Origin: Betaproteobacteria bacterium
GTDB lineage: Bacteria > Pseudomonadota > Gammaproteobacteria > Burkholderiales > Rhodocyclaceae
Reading direction: 5' to 3'
NCBI GenBank assembly: GCA_009780885.1
Contig: WQZF01000008.1
Location: 1-57,885 of the forward strand
DNA length: 57,885 nt
A program made the position numbers and the translations under genes. The notes under the pieces were generated by a model. It searched no databases. It had not been told where the DNA came from and worked only from the letters and a program-made list of their open reading frames with translations. This document shows, piece after piece, positions 49,189 through 57,762 of the stretch; within the stretch, counting starts at the first letter, position 1; the number at the start of each line of letters is the position of its first letter.

Positions 49189-50250
49189 CTACACTCCTTC
49201 GAGCAGCGCGTCGAGTTCAAAGGACGATTTCCGTCCCAGCGCGCCGCCGTGTTCGACCAGAAAATTCGCGGCGGCCCGCCGCCCCGTATCGCGCAACATC
49301 GTCAGGAACGCCCATTCCGTATTCAGCTTGGAAGTGGATCCGAGCGAGATCATCACTTCATCGGCAATCCGGTGAATCCGCATCGCGGACCAGCGCTCGC
49401 TTTCTCCTTCCGCTCCCGGCATCCTGCGCACAATCCTGTGCAGCAGCCCGATCATCCGCAACTCCTTCAACAGCACCGCGTTGAACGAAACCTCGTTCAG
49501 CCGGTTCTGGATTTCATGCGCCATCCTCGGCGTGCCCGGACGCTCCACCGGATTGATCTGCACCAGGATGATGTCCTCCGAATTGCTCTCGCGCACCAGC
49601 GGCGTAATCGTCGGGTTTCCCGAATAACCCCCGTCCCAGTACGGATCCCCGTCGATCTCGATCGCCTGGAACATCGTCGGCAGGCACGCCGAAGCCAGCA
49701 ACACATCCGCGTTCAGCTCGCTGTTGCGGAACACCCTTCCGCGCCCCGTCCGCACATTCGTCGCCGTAATGAAAAGCTTGATCGGGGAATCCGGAAGATG
49801 CGAAAAATCGACCGAATCCTCCAGGATCGAACGCAGCGGATTGATCCCCTTTGGATTCATCAAATAAGGCGAAACCGCCCGCGCCATCATGTCCAGCGCC
49901 AGGAAGAACGGCGAATGGTCGAGCGTCCAGCGCCCCATCCACCTGTCCAGCGGAGTGCGCTGGAACGGACTGAAGGTCCCCGCCTCCGAAACCCGGAACC
50001 AGAAGCGCTCCAGCGCCGTCCGCGCCCCTTGCGCCCCGCCTTCGGTAAAGCCGTGCGCCAGCACCGCCGCATTCATCGCCCCGGCGGAAGTCCCCGAAAT
50101 CCCCTCGAAGCGCAGCCATTCCTCTTCGAGCAACCTGTCGAGCACTCCCCACGTAAAAGCCCCATGCGCCCCGCCTCCCTGCAAGGCCAGATCGACAAAA
50201 AGCGTCTCGCGCGCAGCGTTCTTTCCGGGCGTTTTTCGGGGGGATGGCAT
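49189..50250 (-). CDS. Patatin-like phospholipase
   Basis: 353 residues. The oxyanion motif LALQGGGAHGAF stands near the start, the nucleophile elbow is GTSAG at 53-57 with S55, and the catalytic dyad aspartate is in YWDGGYSGNP. No signal peptide or membrane segment is visible, so it probably acts in the cytoplasm or at the inner membrane on phospholipids or polyester granules. It is cotranscribed with the GntP-family permease gene downstream, 2 bp apart. Confidence 0.9.
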   Translation of the reverse strand: MPSPRKTPGKNAARETLFVDLALQGGGAHGAFTWGVLDRLLEEEWLRFEGISGTSAGAMNAAVLAHGFTEGGAQGARTALERFWFRVSEAGTFSPFQRTPLDRWMGRWTLDHSPFFLALDMMARAVSPYLMNPKGINPLRSILEDSVDFSHLPDSPIKLFITATNVRTGRGRVFRNSELNADVLLASACLPTMFQAIEIDGDPYWDGGYSGNPTITPLVRESNSEDIILVQINPVERPGTPRMAHEIQNRLNEVSFNAVLLKELRMIGLLHRIVRRMPGAEGESERWSAMRIHRIADEVMISLGSTSKLNTEWAFLTMLRDTGRRAAANFLVEHGGALGRKSSFELDALLEGV

Positions 50251-50322
50251 GGGGATTCCGTGCAGGAAAGGAAAGAAAAAGTATAGCGCCTGAGCAGTTC
50301 CGAAGCCCTTGAAAGGGGGGAT

Positions 50323-50400
50323 ATTTTCTAAATTACTGTAATAATTATTTGATGAAAATAACTACTGTAGCCGAACATTCTTTAAGTGAATTTAGAAAAT
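50323..50400 (-). repeat. 78-bp AT-rich palindromic repeat, copy 7
   Basis: Full-length copy in reverse orientation between the patatin gene and the 3' end of the diguanylate cyclase gene. It has the same ends as the other copies and a CTACTGTAG core. Confidence 0.92.
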
Positions 50401-50514
50401 TAAACCCGAGCAGGCCGGATAGGCGAAGCGCCATCCAACGCATGGAGTCCGTGATGTTGGCTTCCTCTTCGAGGGAGGTGGCGCGCAGCGCCGGGGCGCC
50501 TGCACTCCCCCTGC

Positions 50515-51732
50515 TCATGCCGGCGTGTCGCGGCGTTCCATCTTGTGCTGTTTCTTGTAGGCGTACATTTTTTCATCGGCCTGGGACAGGATCTCGCCAG
50601 AGGGCAAGGCATTGCCCTTCGTGACTTCGACAACGCCATAACTCAGGCTGCCCTTGAAGGGTGCGCCGCTCTCCGTAGTCAATGGCTCTGCAACGAGCAC
50701 ACTCCGCAAGCTTTCCAGACGGTCTTCGGCGGCTTTCCAGTCGATGCCGGTCGCCAGGATCATGAATTCGTCTCCGCCCAGCCGGCAAAGACAACAATCC
50801 TCGGAGAAGGTTTTCAGCAAATCCGAGACCTTGAGGATATAGCGGTCGCCTTCCACATGGCCGAAAACGTCGTTGACGTATTTGAGCTGATCCATGTCGA
50901 TGAAGCAGATCACGAAATCGAAATGCTGGTCGATCCATTCGTTCAGCAGCTTCATCCCGTAATGCCGGCTGTACACTCCGGTCAGCGTATCCCGGTAGGC
51001 GACTTCTTCGAGCTTGTCGATCTCGGCCCTGCTGGCGGTGATATCCGCCAGCACCGCCGCCAGGGCGTCGTAGCCGTGCCAATGCAGGGGGTAGAAAGTG
51101 ACCGAAAACCACTGAAGTCCCTCCTCGCCAGCCAGGGAAAATTCTCCGGATTTCTGGAGATCGTTCTCTTTCCGGATCTGGCTCAACAGAACTTCATAAA
51201 GCCTGGGTTCAAGGCTGGCGTCGACCAGGAGATTTCCGACAGTGCGGTTGGTGAAAAGCCGCTCGCCCGTGTTCCGGTCGATCACGACGATCCATTCGGA
51301 TAAGCGGCTGGTAATGATTTCAAAAAGATCGTTGCTGTATTCCAGATCGCGCCGCTGCTTTTCGATGGTCGCGATTTCGTCCAGCAAGGCATCCTGCCGT
51401 TCCTTCAACTGGACAACCATCTGGTTGAAGGATTCGGAGAAGTCTCCCATGAACCGGACACGCTGCTTGTAATCGCCGTTTGCCACCTGCCGGGTCTGCC
51501 AGGCCAGATGTTTCAAGGCAGCATGAAGGGATTTCAGGTTGGATGCCAGTTCATTGTCTGGCTTGGGCAACGGGCAGGAAAGGTCGCCACGGGAAAGCGC
51601 CGTGGCCAGCGCCCTGGTTTCCTGCAGCATTTCCGCAAAGAACACAAACCCCTCTCCGAGTTCCCGGAAATCTTCGGGGAGGGAAGCTACATCCAGCTTT
51701 GCGCGGTTCGGGTAGTACAAAACGTCGCGCAA
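50515..51732 (-). CDS. GGDEF-domain diguanylate cyclase with N-terminal sensing region
   Basis: Predicted to make cyclic di-GMP. From the TTG at 51730-51732 it has 405 residues. An N-terminal helical region holds a HAMP-like part (LAWQTRQVANGDYKQRV), then a PAS-like fold (LFEIITSRLSEWIVVIDRNTGE), then a GGDEF domain with intact RLGGDEFMIL. No RxxD inhibitory site precedes it. The frame stays open upstream and codes for HPIADKLFTYLRD, which I regard as part of the family's true N-terminus, but there is no ATG; an ATT at 51766-51768 or read-in from the V4R gene is possible. The start is unresolved. Confidence 0.9.
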   Translation of the reverse strand: MRDVLYYPNRAKLDVASLPEDFRELGEGFVFFAEMLQETRALATALSRGDLSCPLPKPDNELASNLKSLHAALKHLAWQTRQVANGDYKQRVRFMGDFSESFNQMVVQLKERQDALLDEIATIEKQRRDLEYSNDLFEIITSRLSEWIVVIDRNTGERLFTNRTVGNLLVDASLEPRLYEVLLSQIRKENDLQKSGEFSLAGEEGLQWFSVTFYPLHWHGYDALAAVLADITASRAEIDKLEEVAYRDTLTGVYSRHYGMKLLNEWIDQHFDFVICFIDMDQLKYVNDVFGHVEGDRYILKVSDLLKTFSEDCCLCRLGGDEFMILATGIDWKAAEDRLESLRSVLVAEPLTTESGAPFKGSLSYGVVEVTKGNALPSGEILSQADEKMYAYKKQHKMERRDTPA

Positions 51733-51814
51733 ATAAGTGAAGAGCTTGTCAGCGATCGGGTGCGGAATCTTCTCTGATCTCCCTGTTTTCGTTTCTCCAG
51801 CGGGCGCCGCGATC

Positions 51815-52348
51815 TCAGGTGACGACCGTGGCGTGGAATCGACAGACGCGGTCTCCGTTGGCCCAGCAGTCGATTTCCTTCACGATGTATTTCTTGCCGG
51901 TGTAGACGTACAGGATGCCCGCGATGAATCCTTCGTCGTAATTGCAAACCGTTTCGTTGGTAATGGGCAGCCCGCTGCAATCCAGGTCCTGGCCGACCGT
52001 AAGAACGAAATTGCCCGTTTCCGGATCGAAGGCTTCCATGCGCAGGATGCCGATCTTGAGATCCTGGAGCGACTTTTGGAGATTCGCAAGAAAGGCATCG
52101 AGATCGACGGAAAGATCAAGCGTATTCCTGGCGAACTCCTCGCCGGCCAGATGCCCGGCGCGCACGAAAAATTCGTTGGCCTTGTCGGCGCCGAAATCCT
52201 TGGTGAGAACATCGAGCATCGTATATTGCATCAGCCTGTAGACGAGAACGGGCATCTCTTCGCCCAGATCGCCACGGCCTTCCTTGATGTCGCCGAGGTT
52301 TTCCCACTGGAAATTGTGCAGGGTAGCATCTCTCTTGAAAATGTTCAT
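51815..52348 (-). CDS. V4R (4-vinyl reductase) domain protein
   Basis: 177 residues from the ATG at 52346-52348, which follows AAGGAGATGAC. The V4R domain occupies the second half: MPVLVYRLMQYTMLDVLTKD, LAGEEFARNT, FIAGILYVYTGKKY and the end CWANGDRVCRFHA, with the Cys-x6-Cys pair typical of these small-molecule or metal-binding domains. It lies directly before the diguanylate cyclase gene in the same direction, so it may provide the sensory input. It is divergent from arsR. Confidence 0.88.
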   Translation of the reverse strand: MNIFKRDATLHNFQWENLGDIKEGRGDLGEEMPVLVYRLMQYTMLDVLTKDFGADKANEFFVRAGHLAGEEFARNTLDLSVDLDAFLANLQKSLQDLKIGILRMEAFDPETGNFVLTVGQDLDCSGLPITNETVCNYDEGFIAGILYVYTGKKYIVKEIDCWANGDRVCRFHATVVT

Positions 52349-52496
52349 GTCATCTCCTTTTCTACGGCACGGGTTACAATTTTGGCTGCCAGGGCAGAGT
52401 CGGAAAGGGTTCCAAGCATGCAGTCCTCTATCTATAGCACACATGCTTTCCTGCCGTGAACACCTCCGGTCAAGAACTGGGCATATTCGTTCGTGC

Positions 52497-52534
52497 TTGA
52501 CTTTTCATATCGACATAACTAAACTTATCGACAT
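52497..52534 (+). promoter_or_regulatory. Promoter and candidate operator of the arsR-aas operon
   Basis: TTGACT, 17 bp, TAAACT. The direct repeat TATCGACAT occurs at 52508-52516 and 52526-52534, flanking the -10 box, an attractive ArsR-type operator. The expected transcription start is at or within a base or two of the arsR ATG at 52533. Confidence 0.6.
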
Positions 52535-52850
52535 GAGATTCTTCGACGCCGACACTTCTTCCATTCCTCCCGAATGGCAACCGATGGCCCGCGTGTTCAC
52601 CGCCCTGGGCGACGAACACCGCCAGCGCATCCTGCTGCTGTTCGACAAGGGCGAGCGACTCAACGTAGGAGACATTGCCGCTGTCTCGACGCTGGCGCGC
52701 TCCACGGTGTCGCACCATCTCAGGATCCTTCGCGAAGCGGGCGTCCTGTGTTCCGAGAAAATCGGCAAGGAAGTCTGGTTCTGGATCAACCGGACCTGGC
52801 TGGAAGAAACGCTTGCCAATGTGCTCGAACACGTGCGGCAAAATTGCTGA
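52533..52850 (+). CDS. ArsR-family transcriptional regulator
   Basis: 105 residues with a winged helix: VFTALGDEHRQRILLLFDKGERLNVGDIA, then the recognition helix in STLARSTVSHHLRILREAG, and a wing with KEVWFWIN. The metal-binding CxC motif of ArsR/SmtB is absent; the only cysteines are one near residue 72 and the last residue. It may respond to something other than arsenic. No ribosome site precedes the ATG, which fits a leaderless message. aas follows after 40 bp, so this is probably the repressor of the phospholipid operon. Confidence 0.9.
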   Translation: MRFFDADTSSIPPEWQPMARVFTALGDEHRQRILLLFDKGERLNVGDIAAVSTLARSTVSHHLRILREAGVLCSEKIGKEVWFWINRTWLEETLANVLEHVRQNC

Positions 52851-52890
52851 AACCGTCTTCAATTTTTTTTGGCCTAACATATCGAAAATC

Positions 52891-55095
52891 ATGAGCATGA
52901 CAAATTCAAATCCCGTGAAAAACACGATCGTCACCCTGTTTCGTTTTCTGCTGCGCATCCTGGCCAGGCTGCTCTTCAGGATGCGGGTGAAGGGAATGGA
53001 TGAGGCCCTGGCGGCGGGAAACGAAATCCATGGCCCGCTGCTGGTGATTGCCAACCACGAATCCTTTCTCGACGGTATTTTGCTGGGGCTGTTCCTGCCG
53101 ATCAAGAATCCGGTGTTTGTCGTGCACACCAAATTTGCGAAGCATCCGCTCTTTCGGCTCAGCCTGAACCTGGTGGCCGATTACCTGTCGGTCGACCCCT
53201 CCAATCCGATGTCGGTGAAGCAGATCATCCGGCTGCTCAAATCCGGCCGCCAGGTCGTGATTTTCCCGGAAGGCCGGATCACCCTGACCGGGGCGCTGAT
53301 GAAGGTTTATGAAGGCCCGGCCTTCGTCGCGGCGAAAACCAACGCAACCCTGTTGCCGGTGCGCCTGGACGGATTGAGCCGCAGCTATTTTTCGAGAATG
53401 ACCCGCTGGCCGCGAAAACTTTTTCCGCAAATAACGCTTGCGATCCTGCCGCCCACGAAACTGCCGATGCCGGAAGCCTCCAGTGCCAAGGAGCGCCGTC
53501 ACCGGTCGGGCGAAGCCCTGCGCCGCCTGATGCAGGAAATGGCGCTGGCGCGACCGCCCCAACGCACGCTTTACGGCGCGTTGTGCAATGCGGCCCGCCT
53601 GCACGGCAGCCACCGCCGCATCGTGGAAGACATCAAGCAGGTGGAATACAGCTATCGGGATTTGCTGAAAATGTCCCTCGCCCTCGGACGCCTGGCTGGA
53701 CATTTCACCGGGCCCGGAGAAAAGGTGGGGCTGCTTCTGCCCAACATGGCGCCGACCCTCGGCCTTTTCTTCGGCCTCACCGCGTTTGGAAGAGTCCCGG
53801 CGATGCTCAATTACACGGCAGGCGTCGACGGGATGCAGGCCGCGTGCGATGCCGCCTGCATCCGCACCCTGATCACTTCCCGCGCCTTCGTCGAACAGGC
53901 AAAGCTCGCCGACAAACTCGCCGCCCTGCAGGGGTTGGAGCAGATCGTCTACCTCGAAGAATTGCGCGAAAAAATGAGTTTGCGCGACAAGCTCTGGCTG
54001 ATGTGCTGGGCGCTCTGGTTCCCGCGCCAGGTGGAAGTCAAGGCAAGCCCCGAGGACGCGGCGACGGTGCTCTTCACCTCGGGTTCCGAGGGCAAGCCCA
54101 AGGGCGTCGTCCTCTCGCACCGCGCCATTCTCGCCAACATCGCGCAAATCCGCGCCATTATCGACATCTCGCACGACGACCGCGTCCTGAACGTGCTCCC
54201 CATCTTCCACTCCTTCGGCCTGACGGCGGGCAGCCTGTTGCCGGTGCTGACGGGCGCAAGCGTCTTCCTGTACCCTTCCCCGCTGCATTACCGCGTCATT
54301 CCGGAACTGGCCTACGACCGCGCCTGCACGGTATTGTTCGGCACCGGCACTTTCCTCGGCAATTACGCGCGCTTTGCGCATCCCTACGATTTCTACCGCC
54401 TGCGCTATGTCGTCTCCGGTGCGGAAAAGCTCTCCACTGCGGTGCGCGAGCAGTGGTTCGAGAAATTCGGCATTCGCATCCTGGAAGGCTACGGCGCGAC
54501 TGAAACCGCGCCGGTCATCGCAGTCAACACCCCGATGGCCTACCGCAGCGGAACCGTGGGCCAATTCCTGCCCGGTCTCGAATACCGCCTGGAAAATGTC
54601 CCCGGCATCGAGCGCGGAGGACTGCTGCATGTGCGCGGCCCCAACGTGATGAACGGCTACCTGAAGGCGGACAATCCCGGCGTGCTGCAAACGCCCGCCT
54701 CGAACCAGGGCCCGGGCTGGTACGAAACCGGCGATATCGTCGAGCTCGACAGCGAGGGTTTTGTGCACATCGTTGGGCGCATGAAGCGCTTCGCGAAGGT
54801 CGCCGGCGAAATGGTGAGTCTGGAAGCGGTCGAAAAACTGGCGCTGGACGTCTCCCCCGGCGGCTTGCACGCCGCTTCGAGCCAGCCCGACAAAAGCAAG
54901 GGCGAAGCGCTGATCCTCTTCACGACCGACAAGCAGCTCGATCGCGCGGCCCTGCAAAAAGCCGCGCAACAACTGGGTTTTCCCGAACTGGCCGTGCCGA
55001 AGAAAATCGTGCGCGTCGATGCCTTGCCGCTGCTGGGAACGGGCAAGACCGATTACGTCAGCCTGAAGCGCATCGCAGAGGAGCTTGAAGCATGA
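52891..55095 (+). CDS. aas: Bifunctional lysophospholipid acyltransferase / acyl-ACP synthetase
   Basis: 734 residues, matching E. coli Aas in length and layout. The N-terminal PlsC acyltransferase has NHESFLD (H56, D61) and VIFPEGRIT. The C-terminal AMP-binding ligase has VLFTSGSEGKPKGVVLSHRA, split by family as the P-loop-like A3 motif, LEGYGATETAP, and WYETGDIVELD. It reacylates lyso-phosphatidylethanolamine brought in by LplT. The start ATG at 52891 lies 40 bp after arsR, and the stop overlaps the next start by ATGA. Confidence 0.95.
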   Translation: MSMTNSNPVKNTIVTLFRFLLRILARLLFRMRVKGMDEALAAGNEIHGPLLVIANHESFLDGILLGLFLPIKNPVFVVHTKFAKHPLFRLSLNLVADYLSVDPSNPMSVKQIIRLLKSGRQVVIFPEGRITLTGALMKVYEGPAFVAAKTNATLLPVRLDGLSRSYFSRMTRWPRKLFPQITLAILPPTKLPMPEASSAKERRHRSGEALRRLMQEMALARPPQRTLYGALCNAARLHGSHRRIVEDIKQVEYSYRDLLKMSLALGRLAGHFTGPGEKVGLLLPNMAPTLGLFFGLTAFGRVPAMLNYTAGVDGMQAACDAACIRTLITSRAFVEQAKLADKLAALQGLEQIVYLEELREKMSLRDKLWLMCWALWFPRQVEVKASPEDAATVLFTSGSEGKPKGVVLSHRAILANIAQIRAIIDISHDDRVLNVLPIFHSFGLTAGSLLPVLTGASVFLYPSPLHYRVIPELAYDRACTVLFGTGTFLGNYARFAHPYDFYRLRYVVSGAEKLSTAVREQWFEKFGIRILEGYGATETAPVIAVNTPMAYRSGTVGQFLPGLEYRLENVPGIERGGLLHVRGPNVMNGYLKADNPGVLQTPASNQGPGWYETGDIVELDSEGFVHIVGRMKRFAKVAGEMVSLEAVEKLALDVSPGGLHAASSQPDKSKGEALILFTTDKQLDRAALQKAAQQLGFPELAVPKKIVRVDALPLLGTGKTDYVSLKRIAEELEA

Positions 55096-56342
55096 ACATG
55101 AGCCCTCCCCCGGCGCCGGACCGGCGGCGCTTCCTGAAGATCGCCCTCCTGTCGGTCGCGGGAATATCGGGGGCCATTGCCGCCCACGCCCGAAAACCCT
55201 TTCTGCTCAATCCCTGCCTCAACCCGGCAGACGCGGCGCTCTCCCGGAACCCGTGGCTTGCGCGTATCTGGCAAGGGCTCGACCCGGCCCGGGTCTGGGA
55301 TTGCCATGTGCATCTGGCGGGAACCGGGGACAGCCATCATGGGCTCTATATGAACCCAAGCCTCCGGAGTCTGTGGCATCCGGCGCTTTACGGCCAGCGC
55401 TTGTTCTACATGAACGCGAGCTGCGCCTCGCCCGAACCCGGAAGCGTCGATGAGAATTATGTGCACCGGCTTGCGCTCCTTTCGCGGAACATGCCCGCCG
55501 GATTCAAGGCAATGCTCCTTGCCTTCGACTGGTATCACGGTGACGACGGACATCCGGTTCCCGAATCGAGCACCTTCCACGTGCCCGACAACTACGCCTG
55601 CCAAATGGCGAAAGAATATCCCGATGTGTTTGAGTGGGTCGCCTCGATCCACCCTTACCGGGCCGATGCGCTCGACCGGCTGGAAGCCGCCGCAGCGCAG
55701 GGCGCGCGGGCCGTGAAGTGGCTGCCTGCGGCGCAAAATATCGACCCGGCCTCGCCGCGCTGCGACGCCTTTTTTGCCGCGCTGGCGCGTCTGCGCCTTC
55801 CGTTGATCATCCACTGCGGGGAAGAAAAGGCGGTGCAGGGCGTCAGTCTCACGCACCTCGGCAATCCCTTGCGCCTGCGCCGCGCGCTGGATGCGGGCGC
55901 AAGGATGGTGGTCGCGCATTGCGCAAGCGTTGGCGAGGACGAGGATTTCGACAAACCGGGAACCCGGCAGCCGAGTTTCGATCTTTTCGCCCGCCTCATG
56001 GATCGGCCTGAATGGAAAGAAAATCTCCATGGCGACATCTCCGCGATCGTGCTGCGCAACCGCGACCCCGGAGTGCTCAAGACCCTGCTCACGCGCGAAG
56101 ACTGGCATAGCCGGCTGTTCAACGGTTCCGATTACCCCCTGCCGGGCATCCTGCCATTGATTTCGCTGCCTCAGCTTGCGCGCGACGGCCTGTTGCCGGA
56201 AGAGTCGATTGCCCGCTTGCACACGCTGCGCCAGGCCAACCCTCTCCATTTCGACCTGGCGCTTAAACGTTCCCTCTCCTGGCAGGGAAAATCCTTTCCG
56301 GCGCAGGTATTCGAGACCCGCGCATTTTTTGGAGCCGCATGA
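55092..56342 (+). CDS. Tat-exported amidohydrolase-family protein
   Basis: 416 residues with a twin-arginine signal, RRRFLK at 11-16, followed by a hydrophobic stretch. The metal-dependent TIM-barrel amidohydrolase pattern is WDCHVHL near residue 72, the LPLIIHCGEEKA strand, MVVAHCASVGE, and NGSDYPLPG near the end. It belongs to the amidohydrolase-2 branch. The substrate is unknown. It is coupled to aas and lplT by overlaps, so a periplasmic step on a lipid headgroup or lysolipid product is a reasonable but unproven guess. Confidence 0.85.
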   Translation: MNMSPPPAPDRRRFLKIALLSVAGISGAIAAHARKPFLLNPCLNPADAALSRNPWLARIWQGLDPARVWDCHVHLAGTGDSHHGLYMNPSLRSLWHPALYGQRLFYMNASCASPEPGSVDENYVHRLALLSRNMPAGFKAMLLAFDWYHGDDGHPVPESSTFHVPDNYACQMAKEYPDVFEWVASIHPYRADALDRLEAAAAQGARAVKWLPAAQNIDPASPRCDAFFAALARLRLPLIIHCGEEKAVQGVSLTHLGNPLRLRRALDAGARMVVAHCASVGEDEDFDKPGTRQPSFDLFARLMDRPEWKENLHGDISAIVLRNRDPGVLKTLLTREDWHSRLFNGSDYPLPGILPLISLPQLARDGLLPEESIARLHTLRQANPLHFDLALKRSLSWQGKSFPAQVFETRAFFGAA

Positions 56343-57704
56343 ATGAACGACAACATCCAATCCAGTGGCGACGAGGACGTTCAACATTCCCAGTTTGCCC
56401 TGCTGAAGAAACGCCGTTTCTGGCCGCTTTTCGCCACGCAGTTCCTGGGCGCCTTCAACGACAACGCCTACAAGAATGCGCTGCTGGTGCTGCTCACCTT
56501 TGGCGCCGCCTCATGGACGAGCATGAAACTGGAACTCCTCACCAATCTCGCGGCGGGCCTTTTCATCCTGCCCTTTTTCCTCTTCTCCGCCACTGCCGGA
56601 CAACTCGCGGACAAATTCGACAAGGCGCGGCTGGCGCGCTGGGTCAAGGTACTCGAAATCATCATCATCGCGCTCGCCGCCGCCGGTTTCTGGCTGAAGA
56701 GCCTGCCCGTGCTGCTGGCCGCGCTTTGCCTGCTCGGGCTGCAATCCACCCTGTTCGGCCCGCTCAAATACGCGCTCCTGCCGCAGCACCTGCGCCCCAG
56801 CGAACTCGTCGGCGGCAACGCGCTCGTCGAAGCGGGCACCTTCGTCGCGATCCTGCTCGGCACGCTCACCGGCGGATTGCTCGCCGGATTGAGCGGCGGC
56901 ATCGTCTGGATCGTCGCGGTCTGTTTCATCGTCGCGATTGGCGGATTCCTGACGAGCTGCCGCATCCCCGCCGCCCCCGCGCCCGCGCCGGAACTCAAAA
57001 TCTCGCGCAATCCCTTCTCCGAAACCCTGCGCTGCATCGGCCTGGCACGCCGGGAACACAGCGTCTTCCAGTCCATCCTCGCAATCTCATGGTTCTGGGC
57101 CTACGGTGCGTTGCTGCTGACCCAGTTTCCCATTTTCACCAAGACGGTGCTGGGAGGAGACGAAAGCCTGGTCACGGTGCTGCTCGCAGTATTCTCGGTC
57201 GGCATCGGCAGCGGATCGCTCATTTGCGAAAAACTCACGCGCCTGGGCGGCAAGCTCGTCGAACCGGGGCTCGTTCCGATCGGAGCGCTGGGCATGACGA
57301 TTTTCGGGCTCGACCTGGCTCTCGGCGCCCCCGCCAACACTTCCGGCCTCATGCACCCGCTTGCCGACATGCTGCACCGGGGAAGCACCTGGCGCGTCCT
57401 CTTCGACCTGCTGATGCTGGGCGGTTTCGGGGGGCTTTATTGCGTGCCGCTCTACGCCCTCGTACAGCAACGCAGCCAGGCCGAATACCGCGCCCGGACC
57501 ATCGCCGCGAACAATATCCTCAATGCGCTTTTCATGGTGCTCAGCGCCGCCGGCGCTGCCGTCTTCCTCGGAAAGGGTTTCGGCATCCCAGGCCTCTTCC
57601 TGTGCATGGCCGTGCTGCATGGCCTCATCACGATCTACATCTTCAGCGTCGTTCCGGAGTTCTTCATCCGCACGATGATGTGGCTCGGCTTGCGGAAGGA
57701 ATGA
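56343..57704 (+). CDS. lplT: Lysophospholipid transporter LplT (MFS)
   Basis: 453 residues with about twelve membrane segments. The LplT features are FLGAFNDNAYKNALLVLLTF near the start, STLFGPLKYALLPQHL, and GGNALVEAGTFVAILLG. It flips lysophospholipids across the inner membrane for Aas to reacylate. In E. coli lplT and aas are adjacent or fused to each other; here an amidohydrolase gene stands between them. The ATG directly follows the upstream stop. Confidence 0.95.
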   Translation: MNDNIQSSGDEDVQHSQFALLKKRRFWPLFATQFLGAFNDNAYKNALLVLLTFGAASWTSMKLELLTNLAAGLFILPFFLFSATAGQLADKFDKARLARWVKVLEIIIIALAAAGFWLKSLPVLLAALCLLGLQSTLFGPLKYALLPQHLRPSELVGGNALVEAGTFVAILLGTLTGGLLAGLSGGIVWIVAVCFIVAIGGFLTSCRIPAAPAPAPELKISRNPFSETLRCIGLARREHSVFQSILAISWFWAYGALLLTQFPIFTKTVLGGDESLVTVLLAVFSVGIGSGSLICEKLTRLGGKLVEPGLVPIGALGMTIFGLDLALGAPANTSGLMHPLADMLHRGSTWRVLFDLLMLGGFGGLYCVPLYALVQQRSQAEYRARTIAANNILNALFMVLSAAGAAVFLGKGFGIPGLFLCMAVLHGLITIYIFSVVPEFFIRTMMWLGLRKE

Positions 57705-57705
57705 A

Positions 57706-57740
57706 CCGGAAAAGGCTGTCGAGGCGACAGGTTTTTCCGG
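57706..57740 (+). terminator. Terminator of the arsR-aas-lplT operon
   Basis: CCGGAAAAGGCTGTCG-AGG-CGACAGG followed by TTTTTCCGG forms a long stem right after the lplT stop. Confidence 0.75.
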
Positions 57741-57762
57741 ATATTTTCCGGGGCGGTTTTGA

